DNA of 47,230 bases from Nemertoderma westbladi (GCA_032718475.1 JAUCBJ010001750.1:1-47230), one strand, 5' to 3'. Positions 1 through 11,310 are shown, counted from the first letter of the stretch. Notes: generated by a model from the sequence alone, not told the origin. A program made the numbers and translations.

Positions 1-1080
1 CAGCTGTCTGCATTGTGTTAATACGCATCGAATGAGCCACAAAGCAAGGAATGAGAGCTAAATCTGACGACGTGTATCGATAGACATACATACATACATA
101 TATACATAAAAACTGATCAGATTTATATATATTAGAATACATATAATAATAATTCTGCAATATTTTTTTTATATCCCATAGCTATGCCGCAATGCAATAG
201 GCCTACATTATTACTAGAATATTTTTGTCCCTCAAACTCTTAGCGATTTACGCCTTAGACTCCGCATGAGCTTGCCTTTGTGTCTGCACAAGAGTGGAAA
301 TGCATTTCCTATAATTGTTTCAGGATATTCCGCGATATCTAAACCAAGAAATTTCTTTATGTAGTTAAGTAGCCAATAATATTCCCCTTTTGAGAATATG
401 GCATCGGTACACCTTGTGGACACCCACACAATTTTTTACTAGCTATTTTAATGAAGTTTTTGACATTTGAATGTTCCAGAACAATTATTTTGGAAAAATT
501 ATTTTTTCACGATAGCTAGTATTTTAAAAAGATAGTAGCTATTTTATAGGAAATGATTTATATTTGTAAATTTAATATAATTTATTAATATTGCCTCCGT
601 TGCCAAAAACTGCTTGAAAATAGCTTTTAAATTTTTTTATAAACACTAGCTACTCCATAAAATACTAGCTAAAACAAAATGTGAATCTCGATATGTTCTA
701 GAACATAAATCAACAAAATTTTGTTTAAAAAAAGTAGCTAGTTGTTCGCGGTATTTCAACTTTTCTTAACGCGAGTTGAATATTTTTCGGATTTATTTGA
801 AATGAATATTCCAATATCAATACTGGGTGCGGGAACATGGAATTCGGGCACATTCAATGGACTGGGGGCGATTTACGGGCGAATATTGGGGCGACTTACG
901 GGGTACGGGACTCATTTCAGATATTTAAGGGCCAAGGGTGGGAAGCAAAATCAAGCAGTACTCAAGGTTTACCTGAATACTATTAGGCCTAGCCAACTTC
1001 CTGCTGCCTGTAGAGGTGGATTTGGTAACTCGCTAGGTCTAAAGGACAAGGACTGCCCTTAGCGGTCCCTGGCCAACAGC
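1..1080. other. AT-rich flank, no recognised gene
   Basis: The stretch is AT-rich, with short microsatellite-like runs (tacatacata near 85-110) and many 'actagct/tagctag' words. A 65-codon minus-strand open frame at 232-429 (contains GEYYWLLNYIKKFLGLDI and ends in a basic RSLRRKSLRV) looks protein-like but has no family I recognise; it could be a terminal exon of an unknown minus-strand gene. The plus frame at 742-1062 runs into the GC-rich repeat island and shows no domain. I see no other feature here. Confidence 0.4.
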
Positions 1081-2030
1081 AGTGAGCCTGAATTGCCTGA
1101 ATTACGAGCCTGAATAAGGACTCGGAAAGTCTGCTGCTTGTGTCAAGGATTTGCGACGGGAACCGACAGACAGATCCTTAGCGGTCACTGGTCATCGGCA
1201 GTTATTACGAGCCTGAATAAGGACACGGAAAGCTTGCCGACTACGCCAGGGACTTGCGATGGGTCGACCGACTAAACAGAGGAAGGGTTAGATGAGGATT
1301 GCCTTCCTGGAGTGGGTTCCACAACCGGCGTTAGTAGGAGCCTGAATAAGGACTCGGAAAACTACCAACAGTTGGGACTCACGACGGGCTGACAGACCCC
1401 TTGCCTAGCCGTACCGCTTTCCTGATGACCGATCCCTTCGGGGTTCGGGAAGGGTGGGACGGACACGCAACGGGGGTCGAATGACAAAGGACCGGACTCC
1501 ACTGGCCTACCGACTGTTCGGAGCAGCTTCTCGGCTACCGAAGCGACTACGAGCCTGAAAAGGATTCGGAAAGCTTAGGTGGTTGGGTCCCTGTGATGAA
1601 CCGACGGACCCCTAGCCAAGCCGTACCGCTTTCCTGATGACCGATCCCTTCGGGGTTCGGGAAGGGTGGGACGGACACGCAAACGGGTCCACCGACTCGA
1701 CAGACCCCTAGCCAAGCCGTACCGCTTTCCTGATGACCGATCCCTTCGGGGTTCGGGAAGGGTGGGACGGACACGCAACGGGGGTCGAATGACAAAGGAC
1801 CGGACTCCACTGGCCTACCGACTGTTCGGAGCAGCTTCTCGGCTACCGAAGCGACTACGAGCCTGAAAATGATTCGGAAAGCTTAGGTGGTTGGGTCCCT
1901 GTGATGAACCGACAGACCCCTAGCCAAGCCGTACCGCTTTCCTGATGACTGATCCCTTCGGGGTTCGGGAAGGGTGGGATGGACACGCAACAGGGTCGAC
2001 CGACACCGACACTACAGTACCGAGACTAGG
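1081..2030. repeat. GC-rich repeat island with a 308-bp tandem duplication
   Basis: A sharply GC-richer block in AT-rich DNA. A short motif of the form gagcctgaa-aaggactcggaaa recurs near 1107, 1209, 1340, 1551 and 1860. A second block beginning gtaccgctttcctgatga recurs at 1411, 1623, 1719 and 1931. The spacings are 212, 96 and 212, so a 308-bp unit is duplicated (1411 to 1719, 1623 to 1931). Each block holds a hairpin with CCCTTC pairing to GAAGGG around a GC-rich loop. Open frames of 60-90 codons inside it follow the repeat and are not treated as genes. Confidence 0.75.
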
Positions 2031-2405
2031 ACCGAGGGAAAATGGGGAACATTAGTTAGGTTAAAATCTAAAGCGAACAGTGGGTAATTAAATAATGTAC
2101 TGTAGTAATTTATATTGTCGTATATTATTGTGAATATTTGGTGTATATTGGTTTGGGGAAGCCCAACTTATTCTCAATCAAGATTCAATGAGATTTGGTC
2201 AAGATTCAACTGTAGGGAAGTTACATTAAAAGATTATATCCAACCAATGCAACCTTTTCTCAACCGCAATCTTGCATTTAAGAAAGGACTCCTTCTCCAC
2301 TCCCAATATCCGGTGACTGGCCGGAATCCCGTGGTTTGAAAATTCCGCCTCCAGCATTGGCATTTTCCCCCATGGTGTCGGGAATAACGGCAACACTAGT
2401 AAAAT

Positions 2406-5400
2406 AATAAGGGGCGGTTGTGTTTACAAGATGTACCGATAAGGGGCGGTTGTGTGTACAAGATGTACCGATAAGGGGCGGTTGTGTGTACAAGATGTAC
2501 CGATAAGGGGCGGTTGTGTGTACAAGATGTACCGATAAGGGGCGGTTGTGTGTACAAGATGTACCGATAAGGGGCGGTTGTGTGTACAAGATGTACCGAT
2601 AAGGGGCGCTTGTGTGTACAAGATGTACCGATAAGGGGCGGTTGTGTGTACAAGATGTACCGATAAGGGGCGCTTGTGTGTACAAGATGTACCGATAAGG
2701 GGCGGTTGTGTGTACAAGATGTACCGATAAGGGGCGGTTGTGTGTACAAGATGTACCGATAAGGGGCGCTTGTGTGTACAAGATGTACCGATAAGGGGCG
2801 GTTGTGTGTACAAGATGTACCGATAAGGGGCGCTTGTGTGTACAAGATGTACCGATAAGGGGCGGTTGTGTGTACAAGATGTACCGATAAGGGGCGCTTG
2901 TGTGTACAAGATGTACCGATAAGGGGCGGTTGTGTGTACAAGATGTACCGATAAGGGGCGGTTGTGTGTACAAGATGTACCGATAAGGGGCGCTTGTGTG
3001 TACAAGATGTACCGATAAGGGGCGGTTGTGTGTACAAGATGTACTGATAAGGGGCGCTTGTGTGTACAAGATGTACCGATAAGGGGCGGTTGTGTGTACA
3101 AGATGTACCGATAAGGGGCGCTTGTGTGTACAAGATGTACCGATAAGGGGCGGTTGTGTGTACAAGATGTACCGATAAGGGGCGGTTGTGTGTACAAGAT
3201 GTACCGATAAGGGGCGCTTGTGTGTACAAGATGTACCGATAAGGGGCGGTTGTGTGTACAAGATGTACCGATAAGGGGCGGTTGTGTGTACAAGATGTAC
3301 CGATAAGGGGCGCTTGTGTGTACAAGATGTACCGATAAGGGGCGGTTGTGTGTACAAGATGTACCGATAAGGGGCGGTTGTGTGTACAAGATGTACCGAT
3401 AAGGGGCGCTTGTGTGTACAAGATGTACCGATAAGGGGCGGTTGTGTGTACAAGATGTACCGATAAGGGGCGGTTGTGTGTACAAGATGTACCGATAAGG
3501 GGCGCTTGTGTGTACAAGATGTACCGATAAGGGGCGGTTGTGTGTACAAGATGTACCGATAAGGGGCGGTTGTGTGTACAAGATGTACCGATAAGGGGCG
3601 GTTGTGTGTACAAGATGTACCGATAAGGGGCGGTTGTGTGTACAAGATGTACCGATAAGGGGCGGTTGTGTGTACAAGATGTACCGATAAGGGGCGGTTG
3701 TGTGTACAAGATGTACCGATAAGGGGCGGTTGTGTGTACAAGATGTACCGATAAGGGGCGGTTGTGTGTACAAGATGTACCGATAAGGGGCGGTTGTGTG
3801 TACAAGATGTACCGATAAGGGGCGCTTGTGTGTACAAGATGTACCGATAAGGGGCGGTTGTGTGTACAAGATGTACCGATAAGGGGCGGTTGTGTGTACA
3901 AGATGTACCGATAAGGGGCGGTTGTGTGTACAAGATGTACCGATAAGGGGCGGTTGTGTGTACAAGATGTACCGATAAGGGGCGCTTGTGTGTACAAGAT
4001 GTACCGATAAGGGGCGGTTGTGTGTACAAGATGTACCGATAAGGGGCGCTTGTGTGTACAAGATGTACCGATAAGGGGCGGTTGTGTGTACAAGATGTAC
4101 CGATAAGGGGCGGTTGTGTGTACAAGATGTACCGGTACAAGATGTACCGATAAGGGGCGGTTGTGTGTACAAGATGTACCGATAAGGGGCGGTTGTGTGT
4201 ACAAGATGTACCGATAAGGGGCGGTTGTGTGTACAAGATGTACCGATAAGGGGCGGTTGTGTGTACAAGATGTACCGATAAGGGGCGGTTGTGTGTACAA
4301 GATGTACCGATAAGGGGCGCTTGTGTGTACAAGATGTACCGGTACAAGATGTACCGATAAGGGGCGGTTGTGTGTACAAGATGTACCGATAAGGGGCGGT
4401 TGTGTGTACAAGATGTACCGATAAGGGGCGGTTGTGTGTACAAGATGTACCGATAAGGGGCGGTTGTGTGTACAAGATGTACCGATAAGGGGCGGTTGTG
4501 TGTACAAGATGTACCGATAAGGGGCGCTTGTGTGTACAAGATGTACCGGTACAAGATGTACCGATAAGGGGCGGTTGTGTGTACAAGATGTACCGATAAG
4601 GGGCGGTTGTGTGTACAAGATGTACCGATAAGGGGCGGTTGTGTGTACAAGATGTACCGATAAGGGGCGGTTGTGTGTACAAGATGTACCGGTACAAGAT
4701 GTACCGATAAGGGGCGGTTGTGTGTACAAGATGTACCGATAAGGGGCGGTTGTGTGTACAAGATGTACCGATAAGGGGCGGTTGTGTGTACAAGATGTAC
4801 CGATAAGGGGCGCTTGTGTGTACAAGATGTACCGGTACAAGATGTACCGATAAGGGGCGGTTGTGTGTACAAGATGTACCGATAAGGGGCGGTTGTGTGT
4901 ACAAGATGTACCGATAAGGGGCGGTTGTGTGTACAAGATGTACCGATAAGGGGCGGTTGTGTGTACAAGATGTACCGGTACAAGATGTACCGATAAGGGG
5001 CGGTTGTGTGTACAAGATGTACCGATAAGGGGCGGTTGTGTGTACAAGATGTACCGATAAGGGGCGGTTGTGTGTACAAGATGTACCGATAAGGGGCGGT
5101 TGTGTGTACAAGATGTACCGATAAGGGGCGGTTGTGTGTACAAGATGTACCGATAAGGGGCGGTTGTGTGTACAAGATGTACCGATAAGGGGCGGTTGTG
5201 TGTACAAGATGTACCGATAAGGGGCGGTTGTGTGTACAAGATGTACCGATAAGGGGCGGTTGTGTGTACAAGATGTACCGGTACAAGATGTACCGATAAG
5301 GGGCGGTTGTGTGTACAAGATGTACCGATAAGGGGCGGTTGTGTGTACAAGATGTACCGATAAGGGGCGGTTGTGTGTACAAGATGTACCGATAAGGGGC

Positions 5401-5695
5401 GGTTGTGTGTACAAGATGTACCGGTACAAGATGTACCGATAAGGGGCGGTTGTGTGTACAAGATGTACCGATAAGGGGCGGTTGTGTGTACAAGATGTAC
5501 CGATAAGGGGCGGTTGTGTGTACAAGATGTACCGATAAGGGGCGGTTGTGTGTACAAGATGTACCGATAAGGGGCGGTTGTGTGTACAAGATGTACCGAT
5601 AAGGGGCGGTTGTGTGTACAAGATGTACCGATAAGGGGCGGTTGTGTGTACAAGATGTACCGATAAGGGGCGGTTGTGTGTACAAGATGTACCGA
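2406..5695. repeat. 32-bp minisatellite (about 99 units) with interspersed 15-bp short units
   Basis: Near-perfect tandem units of 32 bp begin tacaagatgtaccgataagg and end ggcggttgtgtg. The main variant is cggttg versus cgcttg; the C form is scattered up to about 4815 and absent after it. Eight truncated 15-bp units (tacaagatgtaccgg) start at 4121, 4328, 4535, 4678, 4821, 4964, 5267 and 5410, dividing the right half into blocks of 6, 6, 4, 4, 4, 9 and 4 full units. Each unit contains the self-complementary GTACAAGATGTAC, and every short-unit junction creates the palindrome GTACCGGTAC. No minus-strand frame of the unit contains a stop, so open frames over 1,000 codons appear there; they are artefacts. 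Confidence 0.97.
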
Positions 5696-6556
5696 TGCCG
5701 AATATTTCGATGTTTCTCATCATACGACCAACATCTATGACGCAGAGTTTATTTGCTTTCGTAACTTTGTATAATGTTGTATTTCTGGTGATCTCGATTG
5801 GCGAGAAACTTTTTTTCTTTAATTTCTTCACGCGATTTCGACTCGAATCCCACAAGAATTGCACAACCTTTACGGTTAAGTCGCTCGACTTCAGAGTAAC
5901 ACCCTTAAAGAATCCTGTCAGATCACTGTCACTCCCCCCTCTGGGTACTAGTGTAGCCCGTGTCACCATTATTCTGTTTTATTTAATAGCTGTTTTTTAA
6001 TAGCTGTATATTTAATAGCCATTAAAATTGCTCGTTTAACTTTTGTGGTAGCTAGTGTTTCCTATGGTCGCTAGTCTGTTTTTAATTATAGCTATAAAAT
6101 TATTTTTGTATAAATCACGTTATATGTATTTGATTTTCTAGAATACTATACTAGTATATTAGGCTCATTTCACTAATAAATAAATATGATTTTTCAATAT
6201 GGGGACTTAATATATATTTAAATATTTAAAAAATCATTTTTTTCAGAAAATATTTTTTTTACTAGTTAGTAGTCCCTTAAATATTTCTAGCAAGTAAAAA
6301 AAATCAAAAATACTAACTACCGTCTTACTGTGGTACTATACTATACTAGTACCGTTACTGTCAGAGGTACTAGTGTGTTATAGGTACACCCCCCTCAAAT
6401 TATCAAAACTAATTAGTATAAAAAAAATTGATGGGGGATGTACGCATACTGCACCAGTACCTAACACACTAGTACCCTGTCAGAATGTCCAATTTTTGTT
6501 CATGAACAAAAAAACTTCATGATAATAATAGCCCTAGTAATAGCCCTAGTGAATAA
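5696..6556. other. AT-rich spacer with a small inverted repeat
   Basis: No recognisable gene. Between about 6357 and 6485 a pair of inverted arms (left reads ctgtcagaggtactagtgtg, right ends cacactagtaccctgtcag) encloses about 50 bases, with poly-C and poly-G runs facing each other. It looks like a miniature foldback element. The open frame at 5644-6000 starts inside the minisatellite and shows no family signature. Confidence 0.4.
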
Positions 6557-6557
6557 A

Positions 6558-6986
6558 CTAGTGAAAAGGTGAATAAGCGGTACCCAGGCCACACGAATAC
6601 CTACCTATTAAGCACCTTCGTAGTCGTATCCCATCAAAGCATTTCAATATCACCGTATCTTCTCTAACTCCTGTCATAGAAGGAAGTCTAATCATTTGCC
6701 GTTTGATATTTTTCGAGGCTTTTGGTAAACTGTCAAGGAATTCGTTAATAAAAACTCGAAAGTTCGCCAATGAGCCACCGTGGGCTGTGGGATGTTGATC
6801 AAAATGAAACTTGTAGAGTCGGTTATCTTTTTGAAACACAACTGTTGAATTAGTTTCATCGATAAAGTGAATTTCATCAGATTTAGAGACCCAAAAGGAC
6901 CATTCCAGTAGTCTGTCGCTACTTGGATTGGCACTACTGTAGTATGTGTACCAATAAACCATATTTTTTGTTGTAGCTAGGATCAT
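6558..6986 (-). CDS. unrecognised minus-strand open frame
   Basis: A 142-codon open frame in AT-rich DNA with protein-like composition, including WVSKSDEIHFIDETNSTVVF and a stretch rich in F, L and K. I recognise no domain. It lies about 1 kb downstream, in the minus direction, of the larger open frame at 7967-8635, and could be another exon of the same unknown gene. A possible acceptor (tactacag on the minus strand, near 6940) lies inside the frame. Being longer than expected by chance here is the main support; function is unknown. Confidence 0.3.
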   Translation of the reverse strand: MILATTKNMVYWYTYYSSANPSSDRLLEWSFWVSKSDEIHFIDETNSTVVFQKDNRLYKFHFDQHPTAHGGSLANFRVFINEFLDSLPKASKNIKRQMIRLPSMTGVREDTVILKCFDGIRLRRCLIGRYSCGLGTAYSPFH

Positions 6987-7132
6987 GTTAGCTATTGTTC
7001 GGTGAAAAAATTATACTCTAGAACAAATATTTTTTGTTCTAAAATTTTTGTTAAAAATTGACCAATTTTATATCAACTTGTCTATTATGTCATAGATGAT
7101 TTAATTATCTATAATCTTACAAACAATATATC

Positions 7133-7220
7133 ATGCGAACGAAAGGGACAACAGAGAAGCTTCTTCAGAACCACCTAGCCGAGTTTCGTTGGAAGTCCAC
7201 AAATAAACCACCATTTTTGT
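7133..7220 (+). pseudogene. relic of a Merlin/IS1595-type transposase C-terminus
   Basis: The translated stretch KGTTEKLLQNHLAEFRWKS closely follows the conserved C-terminal end of DDE transposases of the IS1595/ISXO2 group, used by eukaryotic Merlin transposons; that end typically reads as a short linker, a leucine-rich helix and then an (A/D)EF-W-R motif. Only this end is visible. No upstream catalytic DDE region was found, and the open frame after it (to 7387, and another to 7521) shows no family pattern. I read it as a decayed fragment. The assignment rests on one motif seen by eye. Confidence 0.4.
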
Positions 7221-7524
7221 GGACCAACACAGTGGAAGGGGCTGGTTTCTGTTCTTTTGTGGTTTCTACCACAGGCGGCATGAGCCGAAGTGCCCATGCT
7301 TTCGTGAACTGTGTCAGTTTGCTTCTGTCACAGAAGAGGGGCGTTCCGTATTCATTAATTGTGTGTCACTCATACAGACCAAGTTAAATTTCGCCCTTGT
7401 TCAGAGGGCTCTTATGTACCTGCGGGGGTCACGTAGTCGTAAACTAAATCATCGTCGAGTTCAGACCCTAGCAGAAACTGGAATCATGAGTACGGCCATT
7501 GAAGCGGGAGTTTTGGGTGTCTAA

Positions 7525-7960
7525 GTTACTTGTCTACATTATTTGAACTGTATCAATAGAAACAATAATATAATTTGTCGAATAACTTTTTAAAATAAAG
7601 TATTTAAAATAAATTTAAAGATTTAAAAAAGTATTTGAAAAATTACTTTTCAAAAAATAATAGCTAACTTGCAAAATCGCTAGCTAGCATGAAAATTGGT
7701 AGCATTAATGTTTATAGGTAATTAAACAATATATTACACAAAGCAAAAAACTAATAAAATTAAAATTAATGATAATGATAATAAATAACTAATAAAATTA
7801 ATCAATTAAAAAAAAATGTTTTACAGGTAGAACAAAAAATATTTGTTCTAGAATATCATTTTCTTTACCTAACAATAGCTAATATGATATAGAATATTTC
7901 TAAAAATAAAAAGTAGCAAAAACTAGCTATAGTAGCAAGAACTCGTTTATGTACAATGTA
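7525..7960. other. AT-rich spacer
   Basis: Very AT-rich sequence with 'tagctag' words and runs of A and T. I see no gene, RNA or ordered repeat in it. Confidence 0.4.
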
Positions 7961-7966
7961 CACATA

Positions 7967-8635
7967 CTATAGTAGTCCCATTGGGTCCGTGTCGTCGGTA
8001 GGCCTACACAGAGGTGGTGTCCTACGGTCCCATCCTATGGAGCTAATGGGATGTCTTAAGTATTGAACTTGGAGATTTTGAACGATTTGGCCATCTTTGA
8101 TACCCACGATATTCAGACCCTCGCCTACAAATTGTGTTATTTGAACTCCTGAAAATTTAACGGGGAGCCAATTTTGATCATAAAAATCACGAAAACTCAT
8201 AAATTGTTTTTCATACCTGAAGTATATTGAATAACTCTCTTTATAATATGTTCTACCCTCGTCGTGACTATTTTGTATTAAAACAGAATACTTTTCTATA
8301 TCGAATGTTACCTTTGATACACTGTCTATAACATGAGTACAACCGTCTCTACTACCGTCGTATCCAACTCCATTAATATCATCTTCCCAGTCTATAATAG
8401 CTAAAGGTTGAAATTTCCAGGTATTAAGTGTTTCAAAGAAAGTCATAAAATCAGTTTTATTCAAACTGTCATCATTGGTAGTTTCAGAGAAAAGCGTGTC
8501 ATATAATTCAATGTTCTCAAGCCAGTTAACATCTTCCAAAATAATGCAGAATAATTGATCAGAAAATCTCGTTGATTTCATTACAACAGCAGAATAAGCC
8601 ATTGTGGTGCCGGTACTGAGCCTAATTGTTACCAA
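7967..8635 (-). CDS. unrecognised 222-codon minus-strand open frame
   Basis: An uninterrupted 222-codon frame in AT-rich DNA, with start codons at its first residue and again at residue 12 (MAYSAVV). Composition is protein-like: acidic and aromatic residues are frequent (for example IDWEDDINGVGYD and YYKESYSIYFRYEKQF), with no low-complexity runs, signal peptide or membrane segment. I recognise no family. A frame of this length is unlikely by chance in DNA this AT-rich, so it may be a small single-exon gene, an exon of a longer gene on this strand, or the remains of a mobile-element gene. An in-frame donor-like CAG|GTATGA (minus strand, near 8215) means splicing is possible. Confidence 0.4.
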   Translation of the reverse strand: MVTIRLSTGTTMAYSAVVMKSTRFSDQLFCIILEDVNWLENIELYDTLFSETTNDDSLNKTDFMTFFETLNTWKFQPLAIIDWEDDINGVGYDGSRDGCTHVIDSVSKVTFDIEKYSVLIQNSHDEGRTYYKESYSIYFRYEKQFMSFRDFYDQNWLPVKFSGVQITQFVGEGLNIVGIKDGQIVQNLQVQYLRHPISSIGWDRRTPPLCRPTDDTDPMGLL

Positions 8636-8740
8636 TTGCTATCAGTATCTCAACCGGTTGTACATTACATACTGACTAAAATTACATCAATAATACAGTA
8701 CCGGTACATGACTACAAAACGTTGTGTTTTTATTATATGC

Positions 8741-9042
8741 GGTTACCCCAAAGACGTCCTAAACTATAGGCCATGCAGCCGTAATCTACTAGCTAACTTG
8801 AGGGTTTAGATTATTACATAGAATTTGACCTTAGCTAACGTTCTGGAACATTTAAACTAGTACTACAAAACTAAAAATATACTATAATGATATAATGGAA
8901 AATTCATTAAAATTTTAACAAAATGTTTGATTTTTCAATTTACCTGAATTTCCCACTGTGTTTACTCGTTAGTCTAAACCTTCAAGTTAGCTAGTATATT
9001 CCGGCTCCATGGCCTATAGTTTAGGAAGCCTTGGATTACCCC
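8741..9042. mobile_element. inverted-repeat (foldback or MITE-like) element
   Basis: Arms of about 70 bases at 8741-8809 and 8974-9042 are inverted copies of each other with few differences; both contain cctaaactataggccatg on one strand and actagctaacttga further in. They enclose about 165 bases of AT-rich DNA without a coding frame. Size and structure fit a non-autonomous terminal-inverted-repeat element. I could not define a target-site duplication. Confidence 0.65.
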
Positions 9043-9117
9043 ACCATCGTTTTTCTTACAGTAAATATATTTTCTAGAATACGGTTGTATAAATAAAATT
9101 TATTGAAACACTAATTT

Positions 9118-9285
9118 ATATTAATTGAAAATTAATTTAAATTTATTGAAAAATCAATTTAAATTTATTGATCAATTTAAATTTATTGAAAAATCAATTT
9201 AAATTTATTGATAAATTTAAATTTATTGATCAATTTAAATTTATTGAAAAATCAATTTAAATTTATTGAAAAATCAATTTGAAAT
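9118..9285. repeat. AT-rich short tandem repeat
   Basis: Irregular tandem copies of a 19- to 23-base unit combining aatttaaatttattga with aaaatc or tcaa spacers. Unit length varies because the aaaa segment is sometimes missing. No coding frame. Confidence 0.8.
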
Positions 9286-9512
9286 TTATTGTCTACCCAT
9301 CTGTGCCAACGAACCGCTAAGAGGTTTAGGAATAACTGCGGTGTAACTGGTGAAATATCGCCGGAGACACCGTTTTCAAACGCTTGTAGCTAATGTTTGA
9401 AAGCAAAAATAAAAATTCTGGCTCACCCAGTCAGTGGTCGGGAGGTGAAACTATCTTTGTTACAAATTTCGCGCAATCTCATTAAGATTAATATAAAATA
9501 TTTATTTTTTAT

Positions 9513-9515
<3 letters not shown>

Positions 9516-9544
<29 letters not shown>
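9516..9544. repeat. 29-base poly-G tract
   Basis: An uninterrupted run of 29 G between ATGGA and TTAGG, about 115 bases upstream of the first recognised anoctamin exon. Homopolymer length is prone to sequencing and assembly error. Poly-C tracts occur elsewhere in the window (12121-12132, 31321-31341, 41195-41216, 45116-45131). Confidence 0.9.
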
Positions 9545-9547
<3 letters not shown>

Positions 9548-9658
9548 GGCTACTCACTGAATAGAATTGAGTTTAAACTCAATGTTTGCTTTGTTATTGT
9601 TGTAAATTTATGTAGTTTTTAATTCAATATGAATAATTGTTTGTTCGATTGGTTGCAG

Positions 9659-9807
9659 TTTGGTCTCGCTTCCAATGGATTGTTCGGTAATCCCGATCTC
9701 GTGGACAGCTGTAAACCACAGGAATGTATGATGCAGCTATCGTTCCAAGTTCTAACTCTACTCTTCATTAAACCGATACCAAAGTTTTGTACAGACATTC
9801 TTCTTCC
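9659..9807 (+). CDS. anoctamin (TMEM16) exon covering the TM6 region
   Basis: This exon follows a good acceptor (ttggttgcag) and ends at a consensus donor (CC|gtaagt). It enters in phase 0 and leaves two bases over. It encodes 49 residues from FGLASNGLFGN, through a CKPQECMMQLSFQ segment that matches the family's conserved Cys/Pro-rich turn before TM6, to KFCTDILL, ending in a split Pro codon. In ANO1 the corresponding TM6 end carries N650 and E654 of the Ca2+ site. By my alignment the Glu is Asp here (the D of TDILLP), while the Asn is not conserved. Anoctamins are ten-helix plasma-membrane or intracellular-membrane proteins. The exon before it was not found in the window. Confidence 0.85.
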
Positions 9808-9811
9808 GTAA

Positions 9812-11310
9812 GTAGAATTATAGTTTATGCCGGGTTAGAAATTCTCAACCTCAACAAGTCAACAAGCAACTGTCCAAACCCACTCGTCTTATTATTCTAT
9901 CTTACGACTTACGTGAAAGTTAAATCTGCAATCTCTAGCATTTTCAAGTATTTCAGAAGTGACAACTGTTTCCCAACTGAATAATTATTTCAAAACAAGT
10001 ATGTATGTAGTTTTATTCCAAAATTGTAACATTACGAAATGATTGTATATATACATTATAAGTGATAGAAACTGCACAAATTATATTAGTTGCAGTATAA
10101 ATAATTGTAATATATTGTGATATTTTCAATGGCAGAATGGTAGCTAGTAGTTTACTAGCTAGTATTTTTTGAAAATAAAAAAATGTAACCTATTACAATA
10201 AATATCATTAATATTTTTGGTCATATTTTTTGGTCAGCACCAACTGTTTAAACCGGAAATACCAATGTTATCACATATTTTTTATAATTTAAAAATACTA
10301 GCTAGTAAAAAAACATTACAGAGCTACCATAAAAAACATATATACTAATGTTTTAGAAACCAATAACAAAAAAACAAAAAAAATACAGTATTTTTTAAAG
10401 TTCAAATATGGTCACACAGGCTATACAGTACAAGTGCCTACCGTAGATATAGTTTAACTTCGTTAAACTCTATAAAATATATATACTACAGTATATAATC
10501 TAAGTTGAACTTAAACTTTCGTGGGGTCTTGACGTGAGCAAAGCCTTAGCATATAGGGGACCCATTAACGAGTTGTCGGTAATTTGCCTCGTTGCGTTCG
10601 TTCGTTTTCTACCAAAATTCAGATTCTTTCTAAACTTTTGCCGGACTACTGTATATTCGTACCAAGTTTCGTTTAATTTAATCAAGGAATGACCGAGTTA
10701 TTAGCGATCAAAACTTTACGACGACGACAGGCAACTCGTTAATGACACCAATATGCCAAGGCTTCGCTCACATCGTGGCTCGCCTCGCAAGCGAATTCTT
10801 TCTTGACAAGATGGTGGCGGTGGCGGGATGGAATGGGTGGGGGTGGATATGGTGGCGGGATGTTTAGATGTATTAGAGATTCAATTGGATAGGGATCAGT
10901 TGACGACACTGATGGATGAAGCTGATAATGAGATTCTACAAGTGATGCCTTAGATGTGGACGATTTTAAAATTTTGAAGGAGAAGGGGCTAATTGGATGT
11001 GTACACCACTTGACCACTTATGTTATCAATACTCTTTATTGCTTATTATGCATGTAGAGTACTTTAGTTGTCAAACTGGACAGGAAATGCGGGACATGAA
11101 TGTCGGTAAATATTCATCACCAATTCAGTTATTTCTCCCCAGGGAATAATAACCGTCTTGAAATAAAATATAATACACATAAAGAATTACAAAAATGAAA
11201 ATATATTATATTTGTACCCCCAAAATATCCAAGCCCCATTTTAATACTTCTGCCCCCAAACTAAAGCCCTTTTAGAAATGTGGGAAACCTGGTAAAATTG
11301 GTTAATAACT
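9812..11310. other. AT-rich intron sequence
   Basis: Intron following the donor at 9808. It contains many A/T runs and 'tactagctag' words. Minus-strand open frames of 61 and 92 codons near 10500-11017 show no domain and the second is compositionally biased (proline runs), so they are not called. Nothing else seen. Confidence 0.4.

Noticed and set aside
1400-2000. Hammerhead-type self-cleaving ribozyme (CTGATGA followed by a stem, and GGAAA motifs nearby)
   Set aside because: The CTGATGA is not followed by a stem II closing into GAAA at the right distance, and the CGGAAA motifs belong to a separate repeat block. The three-stem core cannot be drawn.
2278-5969. Minus-strand open frames of 1,085-1,181 codons with TQPPLIGTSC / HNRPLSVHLV repeats
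   Set aside because: They follow the 32-bp minisatellite in three frames at once; the unit simply lacks stops on that strand. No unique coding sequence or start context supports a gene.
10739-11017. 92-codon minus-strand frame rich in proline
   Set aside because: Low-complexity, lies in an anoctamin intron, and has no splice or start support.
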